Origin: JBHHUI01 sp965248775
GTDB taxonomy: Bacteria; Chloroflexota; Anaerolineae; Anaerolineales; JBHHUI01
Reading direction: 5' to 3'
DNA length: 64,000 bases
NCBI GenBank assembly: GCA_965248775.1
Contig: OZ252150.1
Location: 3,100,001-3,164,000, forward strand
Program-made: the position numbers and the translations under genes
The notes under the pieces: generated by a model
What the model was told of the DNA's origin: nothing
The model's database searches: none
The model's input: only the letters and a program-made list of their open reading frames with translations
In this document: one piece after another, positions 46,051 through 55,670 of the stretch
How positions within the stretch are numbered: the first letter of the stretch is position 1
Layout of the letters: every line of letters starts with the position of its first letter

Positions 46051-46465
46051 AGGGTTTATTCAGCCATTTTTCTGCTTCGCTCAAACTGACGAACAAACCC
46101 ATTTGTGTGCCGACCCCTTGTAGTGCAGTGAAGGCATCCACTTCGCGTAGTGCGTCAGCCACTTCATCGCTGGCTACCACAACAGCAAGGCGGATGTTCC
46201 GGGCCGACGGATCACTATTTGCCTCCACTGCAAATTGAACCGCTTCTTGTGTGATATTCGCCACTGCGCGCAGATCGTATAGATTGCGAGTTGCACCTTT
46301 GGCATCCATGAGATGCTGTAATGCAAATTCGCGCCAGGCCTCCAGAGTAGGGCGTTCTACATCAGTAAAAGTGAAGTGCATGCCACCGTCCAGCCTACGC
46401 ACGACTGTGAAGCCGACGCCTGCTTGTGGCGTCCAGTTCAGTGGTTTGCGTTGAACTTGATTCAT
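46031..46465 (-). CDS. STAS/SpoIIAA-like protein of unknown function
   Basis: 144 residues, with LYDLRAVANITQEAVQFAVEAN and RLAVVVASDEVADALREVDAF as alternating strands and helices. This resembles SpoIIAA-like proteins that lack a conserved phospho-serine. It overlaps the convergent hydrolase gene by 20 bp. The function is unknown; 46466-46728 downstream of its start region is gene-free. Confidence 0.55.
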   Translation of the reverse strand: MNQVQRKPLNWTPQAGVGFTVVRRLDGGMHFTFTDVERPTLEAWREFALQHLMDAKGATRNLYDLRAVANITQEAVQFAVEANSDPSARNIRLAVVVASDEVADALREVDAFTALQGVGTQMGLFVSLSEAEKWLNKPFSPLLS

Positions 46466-46728
46466 CTCGCCTCTCTAAACGTGTCGTGCTCAAGTGAGCC
46501 ACCGAACGTTGCCCAGACCACACACCCAACTCAGATCCCCGTAGTCGCGTCAGACGCAGTCAATTGTGCCCGATGTCATTATACCGTCAGTTGCCGCTCG
46601 ACTCGGCAGTCGGAGCGTAAACCATGGTTTCGGTAATTCGGACTCAAACTGGGTTCGTGCACTCTCCGTCTCTTCGTACAATTTTTATACATCATTTGCA
46701 CTGGATTGCTGCGGGCAACTTATATAAA

Positions 46729-48215
46729 TAGACTCGAGTGTTGTGATTTGAGTGAAAAGGCTCAAGCAGCCAAAGAGTAAGCCTGCTTGGCGAATAAGTA
46801 CGAGAAGACTTGTTGCTCGTCAGTACCGTCAGACAGAGAGCCGTGAGCCTGCAAGATCAATGCTTCGATTAGCTGCTGGCTTTGTTGGCGAATAACCTGC
46901 CCGATGGATTGGATGGGCGCGCAGACCTTGTCACGACGCGATGTGGGCAAACAGTGCAGGTGCAGGAACGAATAGGCCACGAAGACCAGTGACCAGTGCT
47001 TATGAATGGCGGCGGCCGAGCGCATGCGATATTCGTGGAGCCCCAGGTTCTGTTTGGCGTCTTGATAAAAGGTCTCAATCGGCCAACGGAGCAGATAGGT
47101 TGCGATGATCTTCTTGGCATCCCAACTGAGATGGCTGCTGACCAGCACGGCATAGGTGCCGGTTAAATCAGGCTTGGCAAAGCTGATGACCAGCCGTACC
47201 TTCCCCAAAGTCGGGATGCGTACATTCTTGCTGAAGCAGTAGTAGGTCTGCTCGCCCACTTGCATCGGTTTGAAAGCGGAAGGTGGGATAAGCGGCACTA
47301 GGTCCTGCACCTTGATGTGCGGACCATCAAAGCGCATGCGTTCGCCGGAAGCATCCTGGAGCACAAAGCTGTTGGTGATAAGGTTGCGGTTGTTTTTCAG
47401 CAGGCTGATCCAGTGCTTGCCATGCGCACTGAGAACTTCGAGCAATTCGGGTGCCAGGTACCAGGCGTCGAACAGCACCGTTTCAAAGGGCAAATCGTGC
47501 GCCAGCGCCGCCTTGACCAGTTCAGCCGCCAGCGAAATCTTGGTCTGAAAAGATTCGTCCAGAGCCCGGAACTCTGGGTCGGCCAGCAAGGTGGGTGCGA
47601 CTTGACGTTTGAAGCGATTACGCTCCTTCTTGGTTTTCGGGATCGTAGCGTCGGGCAACAGTTTCTTGACGAACGCTTCCCAGTCGGTGACTTCTTCGTA
47701 GCGCCGGTACAGTCGCCAGTCGGCCGGAAAGCGAACCGCGCCGCTGATGTAGTGGCCGGTGACCAGATTGTGCGCTAGCGGATACATGTGGTTGCCGTGG
47801 TTGTAATGTTGGTCAATGTATTCGAACAGACTGCCGACGTGCTCGCACAAAGTATCATCGATGGCCAGCATCGATTTGCGGGCGCCCTGGCGCTGACGCT
47901 TGGTTTGCTGGAATAAGTATGCAATGCGTTCCTGGTTCAGTTCCGCGGCATCCCAGTTCGCTTCCGACAAGAAGCGCGACAGGTTGGTCTTGTCAGCGCT
48001 ATCCAACAGGCAGCGCGTCATGTTCGCCATCGACTTGTTCTTCAACACAATCAGTCCGGTTAGATAATTCTCGAAATGCCGGAACTGACAGCGGTTTTCA
48101 AACACCCCGCGAAAGCTGGCGCTGTGCTCTGATACGATGGGAGCCGGTTTTACGATGGGAAGTTGCATCTGCCGAATATGCCCTAAGATCACTCAAATCA
48201 CAACACTCGAGTCTA
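46729..48215 (-). mobile_element. IS701-family insertion sequence no. 2
   Basis: The terminal inverted repeats start TAGACTCGAGTGTTGTG (46729) and end CAACACTCGAGTCTA (48215), perfect for about 27 bp. A clear target duplication is not visible. Confidence 0.88.
46762..48168 (-). CDS. IS701-family transposase
   Basis: About 468 residues from ATG 48168 (a GTG at 48192 lies inside the terminal repeat). Catalytic motifs SMLAIDDTLCEHVG, TVLFDAWYLAPELL and LRWPIETFYQDAKQNLGLHEYR are intact. It contains no micro-insertion. Confidence 0.9.
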   Translation of the reverse strand: MQLPIVKPAPIVSEHSASFRGVFENRCQFRHFENYLTGLIVLKNKSMANMTRCLLDSADKTNLSRFLSEANWDAAELNQERIAYLFQQTKRQRQGARKSMLAIDDTLCEHVGSLFEYIDQHYNHGNHMYPLAHNLVTGHYISGAVRFPADWRLYRRYEEVTDWEAFVKKLLPDATIPKTKKERNRFKRQVAPTLLADPEFRALDESFQTKISLAAELVKAALAHDLPFETVLFDAWYLAPELLEVLSAHGKHWISLLKNNRNLITNSFVLQDASGERMRFDGPHIKVQDLVPLIPPSAFKPMQVGEQTYYCFSKNVRIPTLGKVRLVISFAKPDLTGTYAVLVSSHLSWDAKKIIATYLLRWPIETFYQDAKQNLGLHEYRMRSAAAIHKHWSLVFVAYSFLHLHCLPTSRRDKVCAPIQSIGQVIRQQSQQLIEALILQAHGSLSDGTDEQQVFSYLFAKQAYSLAA

Positions 48216-48277
48216 ATAATGAAATATCTCGAAACGCGGATTATGATTCAGCACCTTTGTCCAGCAAGGAGGCCCGC

Positions 48278-49324
48278 ATGAGTGCTTTCCTGACTGCAAC
48301 ACAGATCGATTATTTTCGCTCCGAAGGTTATCTCGTGGTGGAAGATGTTTTGCCGGAAGAGGTTCTCACCGCTTTGCACGTCGAATACAGCGCGCTGCTC
48401 GACGAAGTCGCGAAGCGTTTGTTTGTCGCAGGACGCCTCTCCTCAGCTTTTAATGGGCTGCCTTTTGAAGAAAAATATGTGCGCATGCTGGCGGAAGACC
48501 AGGATTTCTACAAACACATCAATATCTCCTTGCCGCTTGAGAACGAGATGCCTGCCAGTGCAGACATGCATGCCGGTCCGGCTGTGTTTGGCCTGATGAC
48601 ACATCCGCGCTTGCTCGATGTTGTTGAATCAATTATTGGACGGGAGATCTACTCCAATCCAGTGCAACACGTCCGGCTAAAACCCCCTGCGAGCCGTATA
48701 CCGAAAGGCATTAACGAGTATTCAAATGTAGGCAGCACACCTTGGCACCAAGATCAGGCGGCATTGCTCGACGAAGCTAACGATACGCAGGTGCTCACGG
48801 TTTGGGTGGCAATTACTGATGCGACCGTGGATAACGGCTGTCTGATCTGTGAGCCGCGCAGCGATCTGCACAATGGTGGGGAACTGATAATGCATTGCCC
48901 CGGGGGCGGCCTCGCCTCCGAGAACTATATTCCTGCCCCACTGCTTCGTAAGGATGGCCTACTCCCACTGCCGGTAAAAAAGGGCGGAGTTGTGTTGTTC
49001 CATCAGTTCACCCCTCACGCTGCGCTTGAAAACAAGTCTGACGATTTGCGCTGGAGTTTCGACCTGCGTTTCAACCCTGTCGGACAGAATACCGGTCGTC
49101 CGGCCTTTCCTGGTTTCGTGGCGCGCAGTCGTTCGCAGCCGGAGAAGGAGCTGCGTGATCCCGAGCAGTGGGCGAAGTCGTGGCGCGCGGCCTTGCAGCG
49201 CATCTTGAGCAAAGAGTGGAACGAACAGATTTACAACGAAGCGCGCTGCCCATCTGTGCATGATCCCTCAATAGGCGCGCGGTTTTGCGCCTCTAATATT
49301 GGAGTCAACTCTAAATGGATATAG
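48278..49324 (+). CDS. Phytanoyl-CoA dioxygenase family protein
   Basis: About 348 residues from ATG 48278 (AAGGAGG upstream). It is a 2-oxoglutarate/Fe(II) oxygenase: iron ligands His and Asp in STPWHQDQAAL, distal His in FHQFTPHAALEN, and the 2-oxoglutarate-binding Arg in RWSFDLRFNP. It overlaps the next gene by 10 bp, so the two are probably co-expressed. The substrate (a lipid or natural product) is unknown. Confidence 0.9.
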   Translation: MSAFLTATQIDYFRSEGYLVVEDVLPEEVLTALHVEYSALLDEVAKRLFVAGRLSSAFNGLPFEEKYVRMLAEDQDFYKHINISLPLENEMPASADMHAGPAVFGLMTHPRLLDVVESIIGREIYSNPVQHVRLKPPASRIPKGINEYSNVGSTPWHQDQAALLDEANDTQVLTVWVAITDATVDNGCLICEPRSDLHNGGELIMHCPGGGLASENYIPAPLLRKDGLLPLPVKKGGVVLFHQFTPHAALENKSDDLRWSFDLRFNPVGQNTGRPAFPGFVARSRSQPEKELRDPEQWAKSWRAALQRILSKEWNEQIYNEARCPSVHDPSIGARFCASNIGVNSKWI

Positions 49325-50232
49325 GTTTAATTGGCCTCGGCGAGGTCGGTATCCCGATTGGACGCCATTTGCTCAATGCTGGACACTCACTTGTCGTGCA
49401 CGACTTGCGACGAGAGACCGGTACCAAATTAGAAAAACTCGGCGCACAATGGGCTGCCAGTCCGCGCGAAGTTGGCATTGGAGAAGTCGAATCGGTACTG
49501 ACAACGTTACCCTCGCCCGCCGCCGTCACTGCAGTTGTAGAGGGTGCTGATGGTCTCCTCGCAGGCCTGCATGCCGGTCAGACGTGGATCGACATCAGCA
49601 CGAACGATCGCCGAGAATTGATGCGGCTGGCCGCTCTTTGCAAGGCAAACGGCGTTCACGTTTTGGAAACACCGGTCACGGGGGGCATCCCGTTGCTCCA
49701 TCGCGGCGAAATGACAATCCTCGTGGGTGGCGAGAAAGATGTATTCGAACGGCAACGTCCGATTCTGGAGTTGTTCGGCGGCGACATCATCCATCTCGGG
49801 CCGGTTGGTAGCGCCTCCATTGCTAAGGTGGTCACAAACATGATGGCAGCAATCCACCTGTGGGCGCTTGGAGAAGGCCTCATGCTCGGTAAGTGCGCCG
49901 GATTGGAAGTCGGGCCACTGTTCGAAGCCGTCCTTGCCAGTTGTGCGAAGAGCTTCGTCGCCGAAACGGAAGGCCGCGAAATCCTGAACGGTTCGTACGA
50001 TTATGGCTTCACACTGGAACTCGCGTCGAAAGACGCTCATTTGGCCTATAAATTGGGGCGTGAATTTAGTGTGCCGCTTGAAATGGGCAGCCTGATCGAA
50101 CAGCTCTTCCATCGGGCGATGGCAAAGTACGGTCCGGATACATGGTCGACGCAGGTCGTCAAGCTGCTCGAGGACGACCTTGGTACTGACCTGTGTGCGT
50201 CAGGCTACGAAACGCCGCCTATTGAGCGTTAG
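49315..50232 (+). CDS. 3-hydroxyisobutyrate dehydrogenase-like oxidoreductase
   Basis: 305 residues. The Rossmann motif is IGLIGLGEVGIPIGRHL near the N-terminus, the substrate-site motif is VLETPVTGGIPLLHRGEMTILVGG (near 115), and the catalytic-Lys motif is SIAKVVTNMMAAIHL (near 165). The family reduces or oxidises beta-hydroxyacids with NAD(P). Overlap with the PhyH gene suggests the same pathway, such as oxidation of a hydroxylated acid. Confidence 0.9.
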   Translation: MDIGLIGLGEVGIPIGRHLLNAGHSLVVHDLRRETGTKLEKLGAQWAASPREVGIGEVESVLTTLPSPAAVTAVVEGADGLLAGLHAGQTWIDISTNDRRELMRLAALCKANGVHVLETPVTGGIPLLHRGEMTILVGGEKDVFERQRPILELFGGDIIHLGPVGSASIAKVVTNMMAAIHLWALGEGLMLGKCAGLEVGPLFEAVLASCAKSFVAETEGREILNGSYDYGFTLELASKDAHLAYKLGREFSVPLEMGSLIEQLFHRAMAKYGPDTWSTQVVKLLEDDLGTDLCASGYETPPIER

Positions 50233-50272
50233 GCTTCTAATATTTCGGAGAAATAGTCACTGCCGATTAATA

Positions 50273-50306
50273 AATATTGGGTACCAAGTGCCTGGTACCC
50301 AATATT
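50273..50306 (+). terminator. Perfect 14-bp inverted repeat after dehydrogenase gene
   Basis: AATATTGGGTACCA-AGTGCC-TGGTACCCAATATT followed by TTT, 40 bp after the stop of the dehydrogenase gene. This is a likely terminator; the GGTACC centre could also be a protein site. Confidence 0.65.
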
Positions 50307-50607
50307 TTGCGATGTGCTGGCAAGCTTACTTCGATACATTGGGAACTGGTACACATTCGATCGCTGCGCTCATTTTCCTTGAATTTACTGTTATGGATCT
50401 CGCGTTTATCAGTTTGAGTTATTTTCAAGAATGTCGTTTTGCACCAGGATAAACTTAGGAAGTAGCAGGAGATAGTTCGATTTGAGACAGCACATGAGGG
50501 TCGATAGATTCACCGGTCTCGATGTGATGCTTCAGACCTTTAAGCACACTGGGAACTATTTTGTTTAACTGCGGGCGCAACATGATCAAGTCCATTATTT
50601 TGCCTAG

Positions 50608-52194
50608 CAGTTTGTCGGAGAGACAAGTACTTTTACAACATGAATAGCCCTACAGGGCAAAATGAGCAGTTGATTGCGACAAAACAAGCGTAAAACAGTG
50701 TGCATTTCATGGAGGGCAAACCACCTTCTCTCAGCGAGTAGCAGGCGCGCCAAAGCAGCCCCGGCTAAAGCACACCCTTTGCTTGGTAGAGGGTGTGCAT
50801 GCGTTTGAGGTTGAACGCTAGGCAGACCAGACACCATTCCCCGGCTGCTGCCAGCAGGCCGCGCAGAGAAAACTGGCGGAAGCCCAGGACTTCCTTGATG
50901 ATACCAATGACGGGTTCCACTGTGCATTTGCGTAAACGGTAGCTGGCTTTGCCGATTTCGGTTTGTAGTTTGTAAGCCATCTTGACTTTCGGACTGGCAT
51001 CTTCCGGTGGCGGAGCAGGCATTTGTTCAAAGAAGGTACGCCAGCTTTTGTGGTGAGGTTCGCGACCGGTAGCAATGTAAGGATCAATGCCAAGCTTCTC
51101 AAGTGCTGCGATGTTCGCTTTGCTGAAATATCCATAATCCAAAGCGGCAGCCTTTGGTTTGCCTACTTTTGGAGAGATGGCATCCAGGGTTGGCTCAGCT
51201 TCTTTTTTGTCATTCGGATGGTTCGAAAGTGAAGGCGCCACAATCAAGAGGCTCTCCTGCTCCACAGCAACTTGAACGTTGTAATGCTGGTCGAAGCCAT
51301 TATTGGTGCTGTTTTTCATGATGCGAGAGTCCGGATCAGTGAAGTTGTACTGATCTTTGTCCCGTGGTCCCGGCTGCGGTGGTTTCGGTTTGCGACCTCG
51401 GGGTTTATGCCCAGTTTTGCGAGACTTTTCTTCCCGCTCACGCTGTTTGGCTTCGTATTCAGCCCTCTCGGCTTCATATCGTTCCTGCGCACGGGCTTCT
51501 AAGACGGCTTTGGCTTCTGCCAGATTTGCCAAACGTTTCTTGCGAATGGCAATTTCGTCTTCAATGACGAGCCCTTCCGGCAACTGGAGATCACCCTGAT
51601 CAGCTTGCTCACCGAGTTCGAAGAGTTTGTTCACTTCCTGGCGCAGTTGGGTCTCTAGTTTTATCAGACGCTTGTAACTGACCGCTTTGCTCTTGGATGC
51701 ATCAGCATGCACCTTGCTACCATCCAGACTGATATTACCCAACTTCAGCACCTCAGCAACTTGGGCCAGGAGCAAGATCTGCACAAATAACTCATTGGAT
51801 CTCAGCCAGAAAGGTTTTGCGAAAGTTGGCAATTGTGTCGTGGTCAGGATGCAGCCCACTGGCAATATAGCGGAATGGGATACTCTCATAGGTGGCTTTC
51901 TCAATCTTACGAGAACTGAACACCCCGTTGGCATAACCATAGAAGAGCAATCCCAACAGGATCTCTGGCGCAATAGGTTGACCACCCGTCGGTGCATATT
52001 GTGCATAGATCATACCCAAATCCAACTGGGCGATAACATCCACCACAAATCGTGCCAAATGATTGGATGGCAGGGCTTCTTCCTGACTGATTGTCTGTTT
52101 GAGCATCACTTCGTAATTGGGATTCTTGAATTTTCTAGCCATGCCCGTAGATTATCACCGATTTCGCTATCTCAGGTTGCTCTCCGACAAACTG
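50608..52194 (-). mobile_element. IS1182-family insertion sequence
   Basis: The ends are CAGTTTGTCGGAGAG and CTCTCCGACAAACTG. They are flanked by the palindromic 4-bp CTAG at 50604-50607 and 52195-52198. The boundaries are confirmed because removing the element restores the interrupted SRPBCC reading frame. Confidence 0.92.
50765..52142 (-). pseudogene. IS1182-type transposase with one-base frameshift
   Basis: The first part (MARKFKNPNYEVMLKQTISQ to KTFLAEI) and the main part (NELFVQILLLAQ with ISLDGSKVHADASK, AAALDYGYFSK and CTVEPVIGIIKEV) are one base apart in frame. An extra base at about 51797 makes the break. Because the rest is well preserved, this is recent, a programmed slip, or a sequence error. 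No palindromic insertion is present. Confidence 0.82.
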
Positions 52195-52603
52195 CTAGAG
52201 GGCCAAATTTGGGCGCGTATTCTAATGTCATGGCTGTAACTGTCCCTGAACCGAGCTCCCTTACCGACAGAGTGCCATGAAAGCTGTTTACGGGTGGCTT
52301 CTGGCCTTTGATGTACTGAACGTCTAGCGTGATCGACTCCCCTTCGTTCCAGGCGATGGCGGTCTCGTTGACGGATGTATTGGGGCCTAACTCACATACC
52401 CGTGCTGCCCCGGTGCCTTGCTTTTCATCTGTCACATAATAGGATTTGGTGACGAGTGGATGGAACTTGACAACCCCACCAAGGTCAGCCATCACATCCC
52501 AGACCTGGGATTTAGGCGCGTCTATATAAATTTCGTGATTGAGTGTAATCATGGTCATTTCTCCTTAGAATTATAGGTACGAATTGTGTCTGTTTGACAA
52601 AGC

Positions 52604-53461
52604 TCAGGTGGGCTGCAGGTTTTGCGCCGCAAGTTTCTCTACCGGGAACTGGATTTCAGCTACGGTTTCATCCAGGTGGTCGGGATGAGGAGCTTCTAGA
52701 AAGACCTCGCGGCCCAGACCGGCAAAACGGTAGCCGTTCGCCTCAACCCAAGTTCCCAACATGCTGTAGCTACCAAATCCATTGACCGGATTTCCTACCC
52801 GAGCGACTGTCGCCATCATCTCCACGGCAGGTAGCTCGCTTAGGGTCAATGCCTGCCCGTCAGAAAGCGGGATGTTATCGGAGACATTGCCGGAGACTGG
52901 AAAGCCCGCCTCGAGATCGAGATTATCCAGTTCAAACCAGCCAGAGTGAACGACGACCGTGAAATATCCAAGCGCTTCTTTCGAGACCCTGCCCGGTAGG
53001 ACACGCCGCATTTCTTCAAGAATAAAGAAGGACTCCTCTGCGCTATAGCAGATCTCCCGCACCGAGAGGAAAGGCTGTGCGGGGACAGACTTAATGACGA
53101 TATCGTAATCCGCCATCGATCCTTCCTGATCAATCTGCTTGATGCGGGATTCGATGTATTGGAAGCGGTTGAGTTCTTCCTGAAGCGACTGGGCAATCTG
53201 AGCTTTCTTGAGCGTCAGCATGGCACGCAGCTCATCCTGGGAGACGGCTTCGTTCACCAGCGGTGCGATTTGCTCCAATGTCAGGCCCAATTCTTTCAAG
53301 GCCAGAATGCGGTTCAGGTTGGGCAACTGGCGGGCGCTGTAAAGTCGGTAACCGCTGGCCTTATCGATGTGCTCGGGCTTGAACAAACCGATTTCATCGT
53401 AATAGCGCAGTAAGCGCCCGGAGACTTGTGCTATTTTTGAGAACTCGCCGATGCGGAACAT
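52604..53461 (-). CDS. MerR-family regulator with GyrI-like effector domain
   Basis: 285 residues. The N-terminal winged helix is FRIGEFSKIAQVSGRLLRYYDEIGLFKPEHID, followed by a coiled-coil linker (about 80-120) and a C-terminal effector-binding domain (SVPAQPFLSVREICY... FPVSGNV...IPLSDGQALTLSELP). This is the BmrR/GyrI type that binds drugs or lipophilic cations. It precedes the SRPBCC gene in one operon. Confidence 0.9.
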   Translation of the reverse strand: MFRIGEFSKIAQVSGRLLRYYDEIGLFKPEHIDKASGYRLYSARQLPNLNRILALKELGLTLEQIAPLVNEAVSQDELRAMLTLKKAQIAQSLQEELNRFQYIESRIKQIDQEGSMADYDIVIKSVPAQPFLSVREICYSAEESFFILEEMRRVLPGRVSKEALGYFTVVVHSGWFELDNLDLEAGFPVSGNVSDNIPLSDGQALTLSELPAVEMMATVARVGNPVNGFGSYSMLGTWVEANGYRFAGLGREVFLEAPHPDHLDETVAEIQFPVEKLAAQNLQPT

Positions 53462-53970
53462 CTGCTACCTCACTGAAGTTTATTTGATGCTGAGAGTATA
53501 GGGCTTTCCGTAACGTTAAAGTCAAGGGCCTTTTATTAAGGATAAATGAGAATATTATCTTTTCATTCTTTCTGGATTATTTGTTGACAACACAACAAAG
53601 GTAGGCCAAGTGTAATCCGTCGGAAGCTACCAATTTACCGAAAGAGTACGCTGCGATATACCGCGATGATTTTACTTATTCCAAAGTAAAGCCCCCCCGA
53701 CTTCATAGAGATTTGCCAACTCTGCAAAATTACTATTCCGAGTTGTCAGTTCACCCGAGTATTTTCTGATAGCAAAGCCGACTTCTTCAACTGTCTAACT
53801 GTGTATGTAATCGACTGCCCTATACTCTGCGAAAATATAGAAGTTGCTCTGGAAATATCTTTTGCTGTGAAATGTAATGGCAGTGAACAATCCGGGCAGA
53901 CGCTTAAAGGGCGCTAGCCTGCGGCATGGCGCTATAATTCCAGCAACGTCCTTCATCCGCCGGAGGCCCC
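53462..53970. other. Divergent intergenic region
   Basis: 509 bp between the MerR gene and methylmalonyl-CoA mutase. A TATAAT-like box (GCTATAATTCC, about 53931-53941) lies 30 bp before the mutase ATG and GGAGG precedes the start. No other gene is visible; short ORFs here show no coding pattern. Confidence 0.5.
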
Positions 53971-55650
53971 ATGTACGATAAAACAAAACTCGACGAACTT
54001 CGTGAACACAGCGAGCGCTGGGAAGAAACTACGCTGCAACATACCCTGTCGCGCAAGCCGGAGAGTCGCGAGCAGTTCGTCACAACTTCATCCGAGACAG
54101 TCGAGCGGCTATACACACCGCTCGACGTTGCTGATCTCGACTACCTCCGCGATCTCGGCCAGCCCGGCGAGTACCCATTTACGCGCGGTGCGCACGCTAC
54201 AGGGCATCGCGGCCGACGATGGACGATGCGTATGTTCGCTGGATTCGGGTCGGCGGAAGAGACAAACAAGCGTTTTCGCTATCTTTTAGATCAGGGACAG
54301 ACCGGGCTTTCCATCGCGTTTGACCTTGCTACGCTGATGGGCTACGACAGCGACCAGCCGGAAGCGCTCGGCGAATTTGGCACTTGTGGCGTGGCGGTAT
54401 CATCGTTGCAGGACATGGAAATCCTGCTCGAAAGCATTCCGCTCGACAAAGTCTCGACCTCGATGACGATCAATTCGCCCGCGTCGATACTATGGGCCAT
54501 GTATATTGCCACAGCCGAAAAGCAAGGTGTGCGACCTGAGCAATTGCGCGGCACGATTCAGAACGACATCCTGAAAGAGTATATTGCGCAAAAGGAATAC
54601 ATCTTTCCACCAGAGCCTTCAATGCGACTGGTTACCGATACTGTTGAATTCGGCACGAGTGAACTCCCGCAGTGGAACACGATCAGCATCTCCGGCTATC
54701 ACATTCGTGAGGCCGGGAGTACAGCTATACAGGAATTGGCCTTTACCCTCGCGAATGGTTTGGAGTATGTGCGCTGGGCCGTGGAGCGCGGTCTGGATGT
54801 GGATGCGTTTGCTCCGCGGCTCTCTTTTTTCTTCAACGCCCACAACGACTTCTTTGAAGAAATTGCCAAATACCGTGCGGCCCGACGCATCTGGGCACAC
54901 GAGATGCGCGAGACGTTTGGTGCAAAAGATGCGCGCAGCTGGCTGCTGCGCTTCCATTCGCAAACGGCGGGAGTCAGCCTGACGGCCCAGCAGCCGGAGA
55001 ATAACGTCGTTCGCGTGGCAATCCAGGCGCTGGCTGCTGTCCTTGGTGGCACGCAGAGCCTGCACACGAATTCGATGGATGAAGCGCTGGCGTTGCCGTC
55101 TGAACATGCCGTGACTGTGGCGCTGCGCACACAGCAGATTATTGCGGAAGAATCAGGTGTAGCAAATACGGTCGATCCGCTCGGTGGCAGTTTCTTCGTC
55201 GAAGCGCAGACCAACCAAATGGAAGCGCAGGCGCGTGCTTACTTCCAACGCATTGAGGACATTGGAGGTGTACTCCTCGCAATCGAGGCCGGCTTTTTCC
55301 AACAGGAGATCTCCGCAGCTGCTTTTCAATATCAACAAGAGATTGACTCGCACGCGCGAACGATCGTTGGGGTCAATGACTTCGTGGACGACAAGGCGAT
55401 CACCATTCCGATCCTGGAAATGGACTCGCAAGGTTACGAGCGCCATTGTCATCGATTGGAGCAGTTGCGCTCAGAGCGTGACAATGGCGCAACCGGGCAG
55501 GCGCTCGATCAATTACGTCTGGCCTGCCAACGCACCGACAACACCATGCCGTACATCATGGATGCAGTGCAGAAGTATGCAACCCTGGGTGAGATGATGG
55601 GGGTGATGAAAGAAATATTTGGTGTTTATCAGGAGCCGACCTGGGTGTGA
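53971..55650 (+). CDS. Methylmalonyl-CoA mutase, catalytic (large N-terminal) subunit
   Basis: 559 residues, forming the TIM-barrel substrate domain only; the cobalamin-binding domain is a separate subunit elsewhere. Motifs: YPFTRGAHATGHRGRRWTMRMFAGFGSAEETNKRF, TGLSIAFDLATLMGYDSD, SMTINSPASILWAMY, NTISISGYHIREAGST and GGTQSLHTNSMDEALALP. It isomerises methylmalonyl-CoA and succinyl-CoA in propionate metabolism. Related mutases (ethylmalonyl- or isobutyryl-CoA) cannot be excluded. Confidence 0.92.
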   Translation: MYDKTKLDELREHSERWEETTLQHTLSRKPESREQFVTTSSETVERLYTPLDVADLDYLRDLGQPGEYPFTRGAHATGHRGRRWTMRMFAGFGSAEETNKRFRYLLDQGQTGLSIAFDLATLMGYDSDQPEALGEFGTCGVAVSSLQDMEILLESIPLDKVSTSMTINSPASILWAMYIATAEKQGVRPEQLRGTIQNDILKEYIAQKEYIFPPEPSMRLVTDTVEFGTSELPQWNTISISGYHIREAGSTAIQELAFTLANGLEYVRWAVERGLDVDAFAPRLSFFFNAHNDFFEEIAKYRAARRIWAHEMRETFGAKDARSWLLRFHSQTAGVSLTAQQPENNVVRVAIQALAAVLGGTQSLHTNSMDEALALPSEHAVTVALRTQQIIAEESGVANTVDPLGGSFFVEAQTNQMEAQARAYFQRIEDIGGVLLAIEAGFFQQEISAAAFQYQQEIDSHARTIVGVNDFVDDKAITIPILEMDSQGYERHCHRLEQLRSERDNGATGQALDQLRLACQRTDNTMPYIMDAVQKYATLGEMMGVMKEIFGVYQEPTWV

Positions 55651-55670
55651 TTCTTAGACTTTCGAGATCT

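Larger units (their letters stand above)
50455..52558 (-). pseudogene. SRPBCC-domain protein split by IS1182
   Basis: The N-terminal part (MTMITLNHEIYIDAPKSQVW to EYAPKFGPL) stops at the element. The C-terminal part GKIMDLIMLRPQLNKIVPS to the stop lies at 50603-50455. Removing 50608-52194 and one CTAG restores FGPL-GKIM and a 170-residue protein. It is an SRPBCC lipid or hormone-binding fold, downstream of a MerR gene by 45 bp, probably its former operon partner. Confidence 0.88.

Noticed and set aside
46727..48219. Target duplication of IS701 no. 2
   Set aside because: TAGA and TCTA at the two ends are inverted, not direct, repeats, so they belong to the terminal repeats.
50180..50452. 90-codon ORF after the dehydrogenase gene
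   Set aside because: It starts inside the dehydrogenase gene in another frame and runs over a terminator-like palindrome; no coding signal.
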